DNA from: Pyrenula massariospora
Taxonomy: Eukaryota > Ascomycota > Eurotiomycetes > Pyrenulales > Pyrenulaceae
NCBI GenBank assembly: GCA_021030905.1
Contig: JAGFMI010000002.1
Location: 2,046,001 to 2,110,000, forward strand
Length of the DNA: 64,000 bases
Direction of reading: 5' to 3'
The notes beneath the pieces are model-generated. The model had not been told where the DNA came from, made no database searches, and saw only the letters and a list, made by a program, of their open reading frames with translations. The position numbers and the translations under genes were made by a program. This document shows, in pieces, positions 1 through 11,458 of this stretch. Position 1 is the stretch's first letter. Every line of letters begins with the position of its first letter.

Positions 1-2485
1 CGGCCACTGGCTACGTCGCATCCAGTCTCGAGAGCTCCAGGGCAGCACATGGTTTCCGAGGAAGTTCCAAATGAAAACTATAATTTCAGGGCATTCAAGA
101 GAAATGAGGTCATATGCACTGACGACCCCGAATTACCCGCAGAAAGAGCTACGGAGATGGTTAGTATATCCGCGAGGGTCATGAATGTTGGAATGTTACT
201 CTCCGGGGAACGGCAAGTAAGAACGATCGACGCTATCACGCTCGTTCAAGTAGAATTATGATAGAAAGGTCACATCTTTGTCCTTGAGCATGAAGAGCAT
301 CGTGATAAGAATTGCTTATTGAGTACGAGTCACCGTCCGCCTGGGCATTTACTCAATGGCAATGGCGAATCAACAAAAAGTGTCGAAGAAACCATACTCT
401 TTATAGACTTCTGGGCAGAGTGGCTTTTCAATCGCACTACGTCCGCGAGGACAATGTTTCAAGAAAATTCCGGGACCCTAGAATAGTATTAGTCATTAAA
501 ATACCGGTAGGGAGACGATTTACTGTATGAGTGGGAGCCGAGACAAAAGTACTAGAGATGAAGATGATATGTAATTCAAATGGTCTTCCCGTCAAATGTC
601 AATATTTTGTCAGCGGAGGGAAGAAATTGGATGATCATTGTTCGGTATCTGACTGCATCTTGCGGATCGAGAATTATGTCTATCTTCTACTGGTTGGGCA
701 GTGGGTAGAATTGACTTGCGAAAGACCTGTGCCCACAAAAAATTCTAATTGAGAGGATGGAGATATTGCGTACCAAAAGTATAGCTTCGATATTAAAAAG
801 AGAATATTTGAACCATACGCTAGAGAGCTGAGATTGATGCCTGACATGATTATGATATTTGAGGAATAATTGAAAGGTCACAAGAGTTCCAAGACTATAA
901 GACCACAACTATGCACTATGAAAACCAGTGTACATTATCACCATATTGGCAACATGCTGTTACTGAATAGTCTTGTAAGCTTTGAAAACCCTAGTCGAAG
1001 TATTCAACTAGGATCTGGCGACGTTGGGGTATCTTCTGCGACTTTGTATTGTTTTATGTGAATGGATATGCCATTTCATTCTACCTGCGCTTGACTTGAG
1101 AGGCAAATAATGCTTCTCGATTATGACCTAGAATGAATGATGTCTTGCGTTTATATTGGCGAAGAATAAAATAACACTTGTTTTGCTCGAGTTCCTCTGA
1201 GCAAATCAAGGAGCTTTCTTCCCCGGGGGAGAGGCTGACCATCCACACTCTCCTTGACCACGTCTTCATGATGCAAGTCTCTTATGAATACTCTGTAGCT
1301 TTTGGAACGAGTCGGCAGGAAAAGGAGTTCCCGGAGCCTTAAGGAGGAAGATAAAAATCAAGATGACGGGACTTCTGTACGGATTTGTTATGCAGCCCCT
1401 CATCTTATAATGACTCTGTTAACTCTTTTGGTAGCTCAGGTGATCCCTCACATGGCTCTGTAGCGACATGATTGGTCTCGATATAGGCTTTCCGAGATAG
1501 AAAAGTGGCTTATCGTTTAACGCTGTAAAGATCAAATACAACCTGATACGGTGGGGCTAGCCATACATGAATAAGATAATGATGTGGTCACAAAGACTAG
1601 CCTTGCACTCTGGGGCCGATTTACAGATTTGGAGCTAGCTCCGCCCCTAGTTTTGCTTCCTAAAATCTAATGGATTGCACAAAAGAATACCAAACTGGCG
1701 CCAGCCTGATTTGGGGAGCGTGGGAAAAGCTGACTATGCATCTACTTGCAGGATACTACAGGGGACACCTGATCAAGTCTAGCTCCCGTGGTATGTTCAT
1801 CACACGGTGTGGTATTTGCCCGATCCGAAGTAGCGATGTCGAATGTCTCAGACTGGGCAACGAGAAGCGATTTTTCCCGTAATACTTTACCGTCCCGTAC
1901 GGCAAATTTCTGCAATTTCCGCGAAAATTGTAATGAATCGTGTTAAACTCTCTAGGCGGCTGTTATAAAGGCCTTATAGACACTATACGCTTATAAAGGA
2001 ATATTAGTATTAGTTACTATAATTAATGTGAATATCTAGACTGATTAGAGCTTAGCCTAAAGTATACTTGATGAGTTGTAGCATTTTCTTTGAGATTTAC
2101 CGTGTGGAACGGTTACCGTGTATTGTGGGATTTCCCGCGGGAAAGTTTCCCGTTTCCTAGTCTGCGGCGGCTACAGCCCCACGGAAGCCTGTCCCCCAAG
2201 CCTAGACCGCCCCAGATCATGAGACAAGTCTCAAAGGCCACTGCTGCTCGTTGTTAAAGCTCGGCTGATGCTCAATTTGATGGTTTACGACAGCTCTTGC
2301 TTTTTCACCCTGCTTCCTGCGCATGGTCTTCTTTCTCCGCTCTTTCTTCACAATAGCTTCTCCTACCATCCCGTCTACGCACCACCTTGAGGGTGTCTAC
2401 CACTCTACTAGAGCTCTAGCCACAGACTGTCAATCTGTGATACGCCAGCCTCGTCATTCCATTCTCAATCTACAAATAGTAACAC
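1..2485. other. Left-edge gene-free stretch
   Basis: No recognisable gene was found here. All reading frames are short (under about 75 codons) and none resembles a known family. Around 1960-2080 the sequence becomes TA-rich, with runs of the kind left by decayed repeats. The last 400 bases hold a palindrome described separately and are the likely promoter of the ankyrin gene. Confidence 0.5.
2131..2144. promoter_or_regulatory. 14-bp perfect palindrome with E2F-like half sites
   Basis: TTTCCCGCGGGAAA is its own reverse complement and is followed directly by a further GTTTCCCG. Each half matches the E2F-type consensus TTTSSCGC. It lies about 340 bases upstream of the ankyrin gene start, a plausible promoter position. 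Use by a real factor is inference only. Confidence 0.3.
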
Positions 2486-4048
2486 ATGCAGCTCCTTGAC
2501 CTACCAATAGATGCTTTCCGGAGAGTGTTGCAACATGTCATTGTCGACATGCGTGTCCCCGCTGCCCTAAGGCTCCGTCTAGTGAACAGTATGTCAAGCC
2601 TCTGTTTCAAAGCCCGATTACAGCTGCAAACAATAATATGCGCAGATGTATTTCGCCAGGAGGTTCATGAAGCCATCATCGCGACTTTAGCTTTGACTAA
2701 CAGCAACTTTGCTTTCAACCCTGCCAGTGTTCTAAGACCCGAAGCCCCTTTAGCCTTCATGGCTAGATACGTGCGAGCTTGCATCAGCAACAGAGAGCGG
2801 GCGCTTAAGGTCCATGGAGGGCTTTTGGACACCATTAGTTGTACAGCTGACCAGCTGGCATCCGATACGCAAGTCCGATCGGCAGGCATTCGATATCAGG
2901 ATGTTGTACTTGATCTTTGTCGTATGGTAATCCAAGTATCAGGCTTTGCTCATGTTCTGGACGTCATAGGAGGCGAGCATTTTAGTCAGAGAGCTCACTG
3001 CCCCTACTGGGTGGACAACGAAGCATTCCATTCTACCGCCTACCTTCTAACCGCAGCAATATATCTTAGATTATCCGCAACGGTCGATCGACTGCTGGAG
3101 GGAAATCTAGATCTCAATATTGAGGGCACGCACTTTTGGAATCCGCTCTGTGCTGCTGCGTATACGGGTCAAGAAGACCTTGTACGACGTTTGTTGGATA
3201 AAGGGGCAGATCCTTACCACGCTCCACCTCATCCCTCGCTACACAGAGGCAGTTGGCCCTTTTCATACTGGCTCTATCTTAGATCACCCCTTTTGCGACA
3301 CGCACCAGCAGCAGCGGCAATCCGCGGACACGATCGAGTCCTGGAAATACTTCTCGAAACGAAAGACCTAAGAACCCTACCAGAAGGTATCCGCAACGTC
3401 TTCTTGATGGCGTCTGTTAGAGGCGGTCATATTTCAACAATTCACACTATCGACCGATACGACCCCAGCTTATTAGCGTCGTCAGAAGTAAGAGAATGGC
3501 TCATATACGAAGCTTGCGCCAGGGGCCACACTAATATTGTTGATACTATGCTTAAAGCTGGCGCATCACTTGACTTGTTCCACATCTCGCCTTATCATGA
3601 CTCGACACCAGAAGAAAACCGAACTGGCCTAGATCCATTGAAAGTCGCCGCATCTTTCGGCCGTCTAGAGACCGTCAAGTTGCTGTTAGACCATGGCGCA
3701 CCTCTACAGCGCACTGAAGAAGATCAAGGCTGGTTCCCGCGGCAGACGCCTCTAGGGGTAGCAGCAAAATACGGTTATCAAGAAGTAGCAGAACTGCTTG
3801 TCGAGCGCGGCGCAGAGTTTAGTGGTGGGAAATCTCCGCCTTTAAATGATGCTTGCCGGGGAGGGCAGGTCCATATCGTCAGATTCTTGCTTGAAAGAGG
3901 CTGCCTTGCAGACGATAGTGGGGATATGGTCATTGAGAACGAGTTGAGACTGTGGCAGGACGCTAGCTTTGCTATCATGGATGGGTACCCATCGGTCGCT
4001 GGGGTTCTGGGTGACTTTGGAGTTCCAGGTTCGCTTCCGGAGATGTAG
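2486..4048 (+). CDS. F-box-like / ankyrin-repeat protein, 520 aa
   Basis: Single-exon gene. The N-terminus (LLDLPIDAFRRVLQHVI, residues 3-19) looks like the start of a fungal F-box-like helix. From about residue 215 to the end there are ankyrin repeats with the usual core, for example AAAYTGQEDLVRRLLDKGAD, then ARGHTNIVDTMLKAGAS, AASFGRLETVKLLLDHGAP, AAKYGYQEVAELLVERGAE and a last repeat ending RFLLERG. Ankyrin repeats bind other proteins, and F-box/ankyrin proteins in these fungi are often substrate adaptors or of unknown role. No signal peptide or membrane segment is seen. The start is the first ATG of the frame, preceded by an A-rich leader (gtaacacATG). The partner is unknown. Confidence 0.88.
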   Translation: MQLLDLPIDAFRRVLQHVIVDMRVPAALRLRLVNSMSSLCFKARLQLQTIICADVFRQEVHEAIIATLALTNSNFAFNPASVLRPEAPLAFMARYVRACISNRERALKVHGGLLDTISCTADQLASDTQVRSAGIRYQDVVLDLCRMVIQVSGFAHVLDVIGGEHFSQRAHCPYWVDNEAFHSTAYLLTAAIYLRLSATVDRLLEGNLDLNIEGTHFWNPLCAAAYTGQEDLVRRLLDKGADPYHAPPHPSLHRGSWPFSYWLYLRSPLLRHAPAAAAIRGHDRVLEILLETKDLRTLPEGIRNVFLMASVRGGHISTIHTIDRYDPSLLASSEVREWLIYEACARGHTNIVDTMLKAGASLDLFHISPYHDSTPEENRTGLDPLKVAASFGRLETVKLLLDHGAPLQRTEEDQGWFPRQTPLGVAAKYGYQEVAELLVERGAEFSGGKSPPLNDACRGGQVHIVRFLLERGCLADDSGDMVIENELRLWQDASFAIMDGYPSVAGVLGDFGVPGSLPEM

Positions 4049-4860
4049 GTGATCTTGCTGTTCTGCTCATATTCTCCGCATAAAACGTAGTCCTTGCGGA
4101 GCCAGACTCAGTTATAGGTACTAAACCAAATAGTTAGGGATCCACGGAGAGTATAGCAAAGAAATCAGATCATTATATTCCATTTAACGATTCAATTCCA
4201 CAAGTAGATAGGTTTCTTGTGCCCCACTAGACAAGATGCCTTGACACTTTCACTCGCGGTCGTGTGCAGTGTGATTATCACGTGATAGGCGACGTATTCC
4301 CGTGGCGTCACGTTAGACAAGATTGAATCGAGTTTAGTGCATGGCGGATTCTCTTTACCTGGCTATTTGCCTGGATAGATTTTGGAGTCGGTTTGTAAGA
4401 TCTGCCAACGGACTCAGAGTAAAGCTAACAATATGCCCATAATCTACTGCCCTAGTTGCTATGCTTGGAACCAAGTTTCTGATAGTAGGCCACCAGTAGG
4501 CACTGGAGATCGTTGGTGAGGCAAGATGCTCGAGATAAAGATTCCAAAAATGTAATGGCAGGGTTATAGTTTCAAAGAGATTTAGCCATGTGGTATATTC
4601 GTGACATACAAAACTCGATACTCACCGCAATTCCTCTAATACGCCAAGCTCCCGCTACATGCCGAAAGTCAATCTATCAGGTCTCAAGGAATCCAGCCTG
4701 AGACCTCTGCATTCGCAGGCAACCATGACGATGACAATTTTGGGGAGGTTTCTGTGTTCAAAAATCCATCAATGCTGCTCATTGCCGTCAAGCTTGTCGC
4801 TAGAAATGCAAGCAGCGTAACCAGCTCTGCTTTGGAAGCGCGGACCCCGTACGTACAGTA
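4049..4860. other. Convergent intergenic region
   Basis: This lies between the 3' ends of the ankyrin gene and the minus-strand secreted-protein gene. No coding frame is supported. It contains a 12-bp palindrome (separate entry). Confidence 0.5.
4276..4287. promoter_or_regulatory. TATCACGTGATA palindrome (E-box, CBF1 type)
   Basis: A perfect 12-bp palindrome with a TCACGTGA core, the site known for Cbf1-type bHLH factors and centromere/methionine regulators in yeasts. It lies between two converging gene ends rather than in an obvious promoter, so a regulatory role is doubtful. Confidence 0.2.
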
Positions 4861-6074
4861 TCAAGTCGGTTTGGGGCCGATCTCATGCGCCATGAAATAT
4901 CTGCCATCGTCATCCTTCCAGACGTGAATGAAGTTCACCGTGCGGTCTCCTAGCATATTGTGATATCTTCCAGTCAAATAGAAAGGCCCTCGTCCGTTGT
5001 CAGTCCCCGCCGCGGCCTGGTAGTTCGGATCATCTGGCGCAAACTTCGCAGGTCCGTTCCCCTTATCCGCTTTGATAAGGGCTACGTCGATGGCATTCTT
5101 GCTGTCTTCTCCGCGGATATTATCATTCGCAATCCATTTAAGCTGCTTGTTGTCCCCTCCGGGTGTATCCGACCAGGCTTTTGCCGCGAATTCGTACCAT
5201 TTAATTCTATCGCTGTCCGCATTGGCATCAGCTTTCGCATACGACTGTTTCGCAATAATAGCACCATCTGCTTTACCGTAGTAGGCTTCATGAACGTTTC
5301 GCGTCCCAGGATCTAGCATCCAGTCAGTATCTGGAGGATTTTTCGACCAGAACCGGAGATGGCGATATATAGAGTCAGCATTCAACTTGAGATAGCTGAA
5401 GTACTTTGGCGATCCACCACCTTCACTCAATTTTATTGGCGTATCATCTTTCTTCAAGTACGTCCCTGACCAGTCTTTGAAATCGCCGTCTTTCACATCT
5501 TTGTTCCCGACGTTGTCATTCTGTACCTTAATGGCTGCTGCGGATTGGGAGTTGGCCGTATCCCATGCCTGTTGTTGCTCATCGGACGGCGTCCTACCCG
5601 GGACAGCATCTTCGCAGCGCTTGTCGACTGACCGCCGACAAGATTGATCCGAGCCCACCGGTGGTGGCTTTTCCCCTGCTCCACCAGAGGCGCTGTCCCC
5701 ACCTTCAGATTGGTCTGAGCCGATCGGTGGAGATTTACCTCCCGGATTGTTTGACTCATCACCTGTACCTCCCGCACCTGGATCGCCTTTAGAACCGCTG
5801 CCCGCTCCTGCTGCCGGATCACCCTCGGAGACCTCAACGGGTACATCCACACGCTTGACGAGGGCGTGACGGGGAAGGATATCTCCTACGAAGAAACGGT
5901 CAATTTACAGTAGAGGTACATGGAGTTTCAAAAAGTCCTACCAGTGACGCCCAAAGAGAGATCATCTTCCCGACGACCAAGTACTGCTTTACCACTAGAA
6001 GGTCGCCCCAAAATTCCTTGACTGAAAGCCAGAAGCGAGTATAGTGCTAAGGACTTGGAGTTGCAAAGATGCAT
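4861..6074 (-). CDS. Secreted protein of unknown function, 385 aa
   Basis: Two exons, 6074-5942 and 5885-4861, joined across a 56-nt GT-AG intron; the join keeps frame and gives a codon for Gly. Exon 1 supplies a signal peptide (MHLCNSKSLALYSLLAFSQG, then ILGRPSSG), absent from the long exon alone. A region rich in Gly, Ser, Asp and Pro follows, with two imperfect copies of a PPxGSDQS motif (about residues 80-130). The C-terminal two thirds looks globular, with aromatic-rich blocks such as KYFSYLKLNADSIYRHLRFW and a last block GRYHNMLGDRTVNFIHVW. No catalytic motif is evident. The low-complexity linker between signal and globular domain is common in fungal wall or effector-like proteins, but no family was recognised. 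Confidence 0.75.
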
Positions 6075-7642
6075 GATGTGAACTAATGGCTAATTGTAAA
6101 TGATACAAGCGAATGGGTATAGACTCTAGGTCTTGCTTCTTTTGCTGTCCGTCACAAACGATCATCGCCAGCACTGCTTGCCTTCTTATAGATATGAAAT
6201 ATTCGCCAAGTACTGCTTTACTAGATAGTAGTTTCAATTGCGGTCCACGCCAAAGGCATTTCTGCGAACTCTTACTGTAACAAGCTCAGCTTACAACAGT
6301 ACGTTGGCTTCATTCGTATGACTTCAGACCGCCAAAGGCGACAGCCAAGTTTGCAGGCAAAAATAGGTGCTCCACGCATCCCTAGACATATGAAACACCT
6401 GAAGACTCCATGACTATGAATCCTATTGCCCAGCCACAACGCCACCTGATCCAACTTGAAGTCTTCATATCGAGCTGAATCTCGATGGGACAAGAGTTGG
6501 ATGCGTATTCGCGTGGATCTTGGCGTGTATCGAGACTTATTTGTAAGAACACAACTGAATGTTGTAGAACGTTTGCTGCATAAGTTGGTGAAGGTACTGA
6601 TCCTGGTTTACACAATCACATGTAGGATATCTGGCTGCAACAGCCAACTTAGATGTCACTTTGGCTGGCAAGAGTAACGCGTTGGCTCACGCCCCCGGCA
6701 ACAAGGTAAAGAAACATCGATTCAGGACACAAAATCTTGCATGAGCTAAGGGTACATCGAAGAATAGTGGGTCTAGCATTGTCAGCCTCTTTCTCGTTAT
6801 GGGGAGGGTTCACGCCGCAGGTTAGCGGCACAAAAGGCTGGGGCCGTATGCAAGGCTACGAAAACCTGAACCCCGGCCAATTCACCAACAATTGTTCAGC
6901 AAGCTTTGGTAGTGGGCATGCTGTTGTCGGCTTGAGACTTGCTTTGGTATTGACCACAGAACGTCAGCCGATTTACGCGCCACGCCAAAACGTCCTCTCA
7001 AGCACTTTGCCGTGTCATCATCTGAGGCTCGCGTGTTATACGGCACAGCATTCTGACATTGAATAACTTAGTCTAAGCATCACGCTCTCAAGATCCATCA
7101 ACAGCAATAGTACCACCCCATTCGTTCAGAGAATCTGACGCGCGAGTTGAGTGATCTAAAGAAAAGACATAGCTTGCCTTTTTTCCGTTGGTGATGGTCC
7201 CTTGCCTTGATTTCGGCTTCCTGAGGCGTAATTCTGCGTAGACCCTTGGCACTAAAAGGTGCCTTGATTCATCTCTGGAAGTTCATGCACAAGGAGAATA
7301 TAGGTAAGCTCCATTGTTGTGCCTCCACGGAAGGAGCTGAGACTGTGTCTCTTTGAATTTGTTGTTCAGAACTCCATTCAGACTGGAATGCGACATCTGA
7401 AAGATATATTGAATTTAGAATAGATAGTGTAATTTAGATATGACATTTCAAACCAAGTCATTAGCACCTTATTCTGCAATGCTCCGACAGGATCATTCTC
7501 GAACAGATAGAATGCAAAAGCAATAGCGATTTCATCTTAATTTCTAGATTTGACACAATGAGATAACAACCAATTTGCAGAAATGAAAATGCAACCTAGA
7601 CTCCACACCAATTATCCTAGCAGAAGAACATCATGGGAATAT
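6075..7642. other. Gene-free stretch
   Basis: Short frames only. The longest plus-strand frame (about 6737-7066) begins at a non-ATG codon and shows no family resemblance. The first few hundred bases are the likely promoter of the minus-strand gene ending at 6074. Confidence 0.45.
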
Positions 7643-8820
7643 CTAAAAAAGCACACTAATGAAGCTTAGCAAAGTAAAAATGAAGCTAGCTCTGCCGATG
7701 TCATTCACGACCGCTGATGACTTGTGAGCTGGCGTGCCTTTGTCATTCGTCTCACCAGAATTGCTTGTCAAAGACTTAAGACAGGTAAGATGCACGTCAG
7801 GTCCGGCGGAGGAGTTTGAGTTCAGGTCAAAGAGGGCCGTCATAACTGGAGTCACGCCGGATTCGAATGGCTCGATGAGATTGATATCTGGGGCGGAGAC
7901 TCTGCGGTAGCTGGCAACTAATGAGACTATATAGTCTTTTCCGGTTGTAGGATGACAGCCGTTCTCCTTAAGGGCTGGTGCCGCCAAGGTGCCAGTCAAA
8001 TCTAATATTTTGTCCGGCAATCAGTACGCCATAAACACTCATGATGAAGGATAGCGAAGGGACTTACCCCTAGCAAAACTGGTTTCCCAAGCACTCTTTG
8101 GGATTGTATTGCAAGAATCTGGAGGTGAGCCGCTGATGCGCTGTTGTAGGGTAGTGCATTTGGTCGAAGAGTTGGTGCTATCTTGGCTCTGCTGAAGGTT
8201 TTGGCCCTCTCTTTGTGCTAGCTCGATAATATCGGTTACACACTTAGCGGGCAGGGCATCAGTGCACTTTCCGATCGATGTCTTATTGTTTGCACCTGAG
8301 AAGAACAGCAGAGACGTTAATCCTTCGAAGAAGATACCGCATCCAGAGAGAGAGGTTGAGTGCGCAAGGTCAGCGGATGGCGGGTAGCCGAGAATGTAGT
8401 TCCGATCGTATAGTAATTGAGATTGATTCAAACTATCGGGTGTGTCTGATAGAGCCACTGTCCAAGTCAGCGGCGGCGACCCTGATATTACGGAGCTAGA
8501 GAAGTTGGCGACTCCAAGGGCAGCGGAGGTGAAGTTCCCAACAGCACATTGAGGGTGCCCATATTTGTCCGGGGTAGTCGCCACAGCGTCTATCCCGCTA
8601 ATTTGGGAGGCCGTAGGTCTAGCGAGAGCTAGATAACCGACGATATACTTGATAGAAGGAGGCATTGTTAGCGATACAGCTCGAGACCAGTCGATCTGGC
8701 AATAAGTGGACTCGGGAGCAAAGGTAGTTGAGAGGATGTGGGCTGAAGGTAACAAGAAAGAGCTGAATATAAAACGAGTTGCAAGAGAAGGATGAGAAAG
8801 ATGAGGAACCTCTTCGACAT
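7643..8820 (-). CDS. Putative GPI-anchored surface protein, N-terminus unresolved
   Basis: Exons of about 8755-8068 and 8001-7643 join across a 66-nt intron (GTAAGT...TTAG), giving the in-frame sequence SFARDLTGTLAAP. The product (about 345 aa) has paired cysteines, several N-glycosylation sequons (for example NFTS, NNKTS, NSST) and a hydrophobic C-terminal tail (ASFIFTLLSFISVLF) after small residues, as in GPI-anchored proteins. The start is a problem. An ATG at 8820 opens a textbook signal peptide (MSKRFLIFLILLLQLVLYSA) but in a different frame from the mature part, and no simple intron restores it. Either an unusual intron, a one-base change or a real frameshift lies between about 8800 and 8750. 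The molecular function is unknown. Confidence 0.6.
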
Positions 8821-8849
8821 GCGCCTCACCGAGAGGGAAAAGTTCATTC

Positions 8850-10306
8850 TAGGCCGCAGAGTATTGCCTTGTTGACCCTGCGAGGCTTAGCGAGGAACTG
8901 TTCATTGGGGGCCAAGATTTGGTGATAGGCTACACATGAAGATGCACTACACTGTGCGACCGCATGCGCAATGGTGGGTCGATGTTCCAAAGCATTTCGA
9001 AAAGTTCCCTTACTGATATATTGTAGAATGCGATGTGTTACTTATCGAGATAATGTGGACTTGGATGAAGGGCGTGAATCAGCGATCAATCTAACGAAAG
9101 TATCTCTTTGCGCACTCCTGCAAAATCGAGCGCCTGCACCGTCAAGGATCGAGAAAAGGTTAGGGGCGAAGAGCCTCTGAAAGGCACAAGTGTGGGTCTT
9201 GGCATATCTATGTGACACTAGCCAACTTTCCTTCAAACCGCCCTGGCAGATAGGAACTCAGCTTATACCAGTCCCGGAATGGTAAATGGGGTCGAAAGAC
9301 TCGTTCATTACCACTTTGGATACCGTCCTAGCATTGGATGATTAGCGAAGCTAGCGGCACAAAGAGGTCATGCGGGCATGGCACTGCTCGACAGATCCTG
9401 ATGGCATAGCCTTAATCAACTTGAATACGCCGCAATACCGCTGTGCCTCACCCCTGCATCGGAGTAACCAGTCTACTTTAAGCTAGCGGAAAAATTGGAC
9501 ATGATTTTCGATGGATCTTTTTTAGAGTCGTGACTTTATTTCCCGACTCTCCCTTAATCATTATAGAAGAAGCTCTGTCACCTCCTGGCCAATCTAGTGT
9601 CTCAAACAGCCCAGGCTCGTAATAAGAAGCTGGCCGCTCCCACTATATTTCTTACACGAGTCATGCATGAAACCTGAGTCCTGACTCCATCCTGAACTAC
9701 TGATGTTGGTAAAGTTCGTTGCAATGCGGCTTGAGCTACACATAATTTTCCCTTGCTTCATACAACACTGAGCGGCACAACACATTATTACATTGCACAA
9801 AGAGCAAGTACCTAGGTCAACAACATGTGACACTGACGTCTAACGTTGGCCGTGTCAGACTATGATGTTTGAGTTCATGGGTCTTGCTAACGATCATCGA
9901 TTCCTACTGTTGCTCACGTATTGATACTATAAATCGAAATAGTGGGTCATTGGGCAAAAGGGGACATCAGTTCTCGTAGCATGTGAGAGGTTGGCATATC
10001 TAGGTCATGTGTTTGAATAGTGGCGGACTACGAGCCATGCTTTACTTTCTCTATAAATATTCGTCTCAGACTGTTTCAAAGTGGACGGAACATCATCTAC
10101 AGACATTCTTCTTTCGTCCCTCTCCGGGAAAAATCTGCAATCTTTCCAATCGCTATACTAGCCATTTATTTTTACATACTTGTTAGAAAGATTTGTGATC
10201 ATTCTCATCCATTTACCAAGTTTTGAAGCCGGTCTTCCCACTCACATGTGCCTTTAATCTCGCCATCTCTTTATCAGCCAGCTTGAAACGAATCTCTTCG
10301 ACCACA
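8850..10306. other. Intergenic region between divergent genes
   Basis: No gene was recognised. It should contain the promoters of the minus-strand GPI-type gene and of the plus-strand gene at 10307. The short frames here lack family features. Confidence 0.45.
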
Positions 10307-11458
10307 ATGGCAGCAGCAGTAGGTCTTGTCATGGGCGCCATTGGTCTAGGCATGGGCGGTGTTGGTATGGTTCCTGTGGCGAGAAGTTTCGCTCCAGACA
10401 AGACTGACCAGACTACTACCGTTCGAATTGGCGTTGGCACTAGCATTGACAATGCTGCGACCCTCGGTGGCAATGTTCCGGGAATCGCGCTCTTCGATGC
10501 CGTTGGTCGAAAAGTCGGAGACTCAAGGGGATCGAAAAGCAAAATTGTTGATGGCTCATTCAAGAACATTAAGGTCGTTGCGAGCGACGACATGGGTGGC
10601 CGTCAGTCGGAATATATTTCCATTTCAAAAGGAGGTAACGATGCTCTGTGTATTGCATATGTGGCGGTGACTTGGCCAGATGACTCGAGATATATCTTTA
10701 GTGGTGATGTAGGCTACAGCTGCGGCGCGGTTTGGTATCCTTCCGAGACCAAGTTCGGCGAGGCAGCCCCAGGTTACAAGCCAAGGTGCTTTTGGATTGA
10801 TGGAGACGCTTCCAATGGTATTACCACTCAAGGCTTCGGAATGCACATCACGGATTTCGAAGCGACTAACGAACGATCGGCGGCCTTTAACAAGAATAAA
10901 GATCTCATGTGCAACAGCCCTCCGCGCTTCAAGCTATACAACTCCATCACCTCGGATGAATCACTGCCATACTTCGACCCTCCTTTAGAGTACGAACCGG
11001 ACACGCTTCTTGACAAGGATATAAGCAAGGTGCTGGTTCCCGGCAGCAATCGCGATGACAAGCACAAACCATCTCGAAGGCGCCTCAGAAATAGCCAAAT
11101 ACAGGGACGCAATGCCACTGACCTTGTCAAAACTATTGCTGGTGCTACTGGAGCTTTTGTTGGCCATCTCATCACTAGTAACGACACTCTGACCAGTGCC
11201 GTCGAGCTGTGCGAAAGCAAAACTTCCCTTGGGCCCGATCATGTGTCATTTCACGAACAGAAATTCTGTGACATGGAGGTCAAGCAGATTTGGCCACTTT
11301 GCCAGGACCAAGGCAATGGGACGACTTGTTTCGATACAAACAGCAACACAATGCGCAAAGGTCAAATGCCTCTAGGCCGAAGGCTTCATAGACGTGACGC
11401 CCCATCGGATCAACAGGTGCCGGACAAGAGCTATCACACCATTAAGCACTGGCATTAG
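10307..11458 (+). CDS. Conserved-looking fungal protein, probably secreted, 383 aa
   Basis: Single exon. The ATG at 10307 was chosen because it has a strong context (accacaATGg). The frame is open further 5', but only from a non-ATG codon. The N-terminus is a Gly/Ala-rich hydrophobic run (AAAVGLVMGAIGLGMGGVGM) that could be an uncleaved signal. The middle has a Cys/Trp-rich block, AVWYPSETKFGEAAPGYKPR, followed by CFWIDGD and GFGMHITDF, the kind of block seen in many uncharacterised ascomycete secreted proteins. Later come a basic cluster (KPSRRRLRNS) and a Cys-containing tail. A dibasic RRLHRRD near the C-terminus could be a Kex2 site. No enzyme motif was seen, and function is unknown. Confidence 0.7.
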   Translation: MAAAVGLVMGAIGLGMGGVGMVPVARSFAPDKTDQTTTVRIGVGTSIDNAATLGGNVPGIALFDAVGRKVGDSRGSKSKIVDGSFKNIKVVASDDMGGRQSEYISISKGGNDALCIAYVAVTWPDDSRYIFSGDVGYSCGAVWYPSETKFGEAAPGYKPRCFWIDGDASNGITTQGFGMHITDFEATNERSAAFNKNKDLMCNSPPRFKLYNSITSDESLPYFDPPLEYEPDTLLDKDISKVLVPGSNRDDKHKPSRRRLRNSQIQGRNATDLVKTIAGATGAFVGHLITSNDTLTSAVELCESKTSLGPDHVSFHEQKFCDMEVKQIWPLCQDQGNGTTCFDTNSNTMRKGQMPLGRRLHRRDAPSDQQVPDKSYHTIKHWH

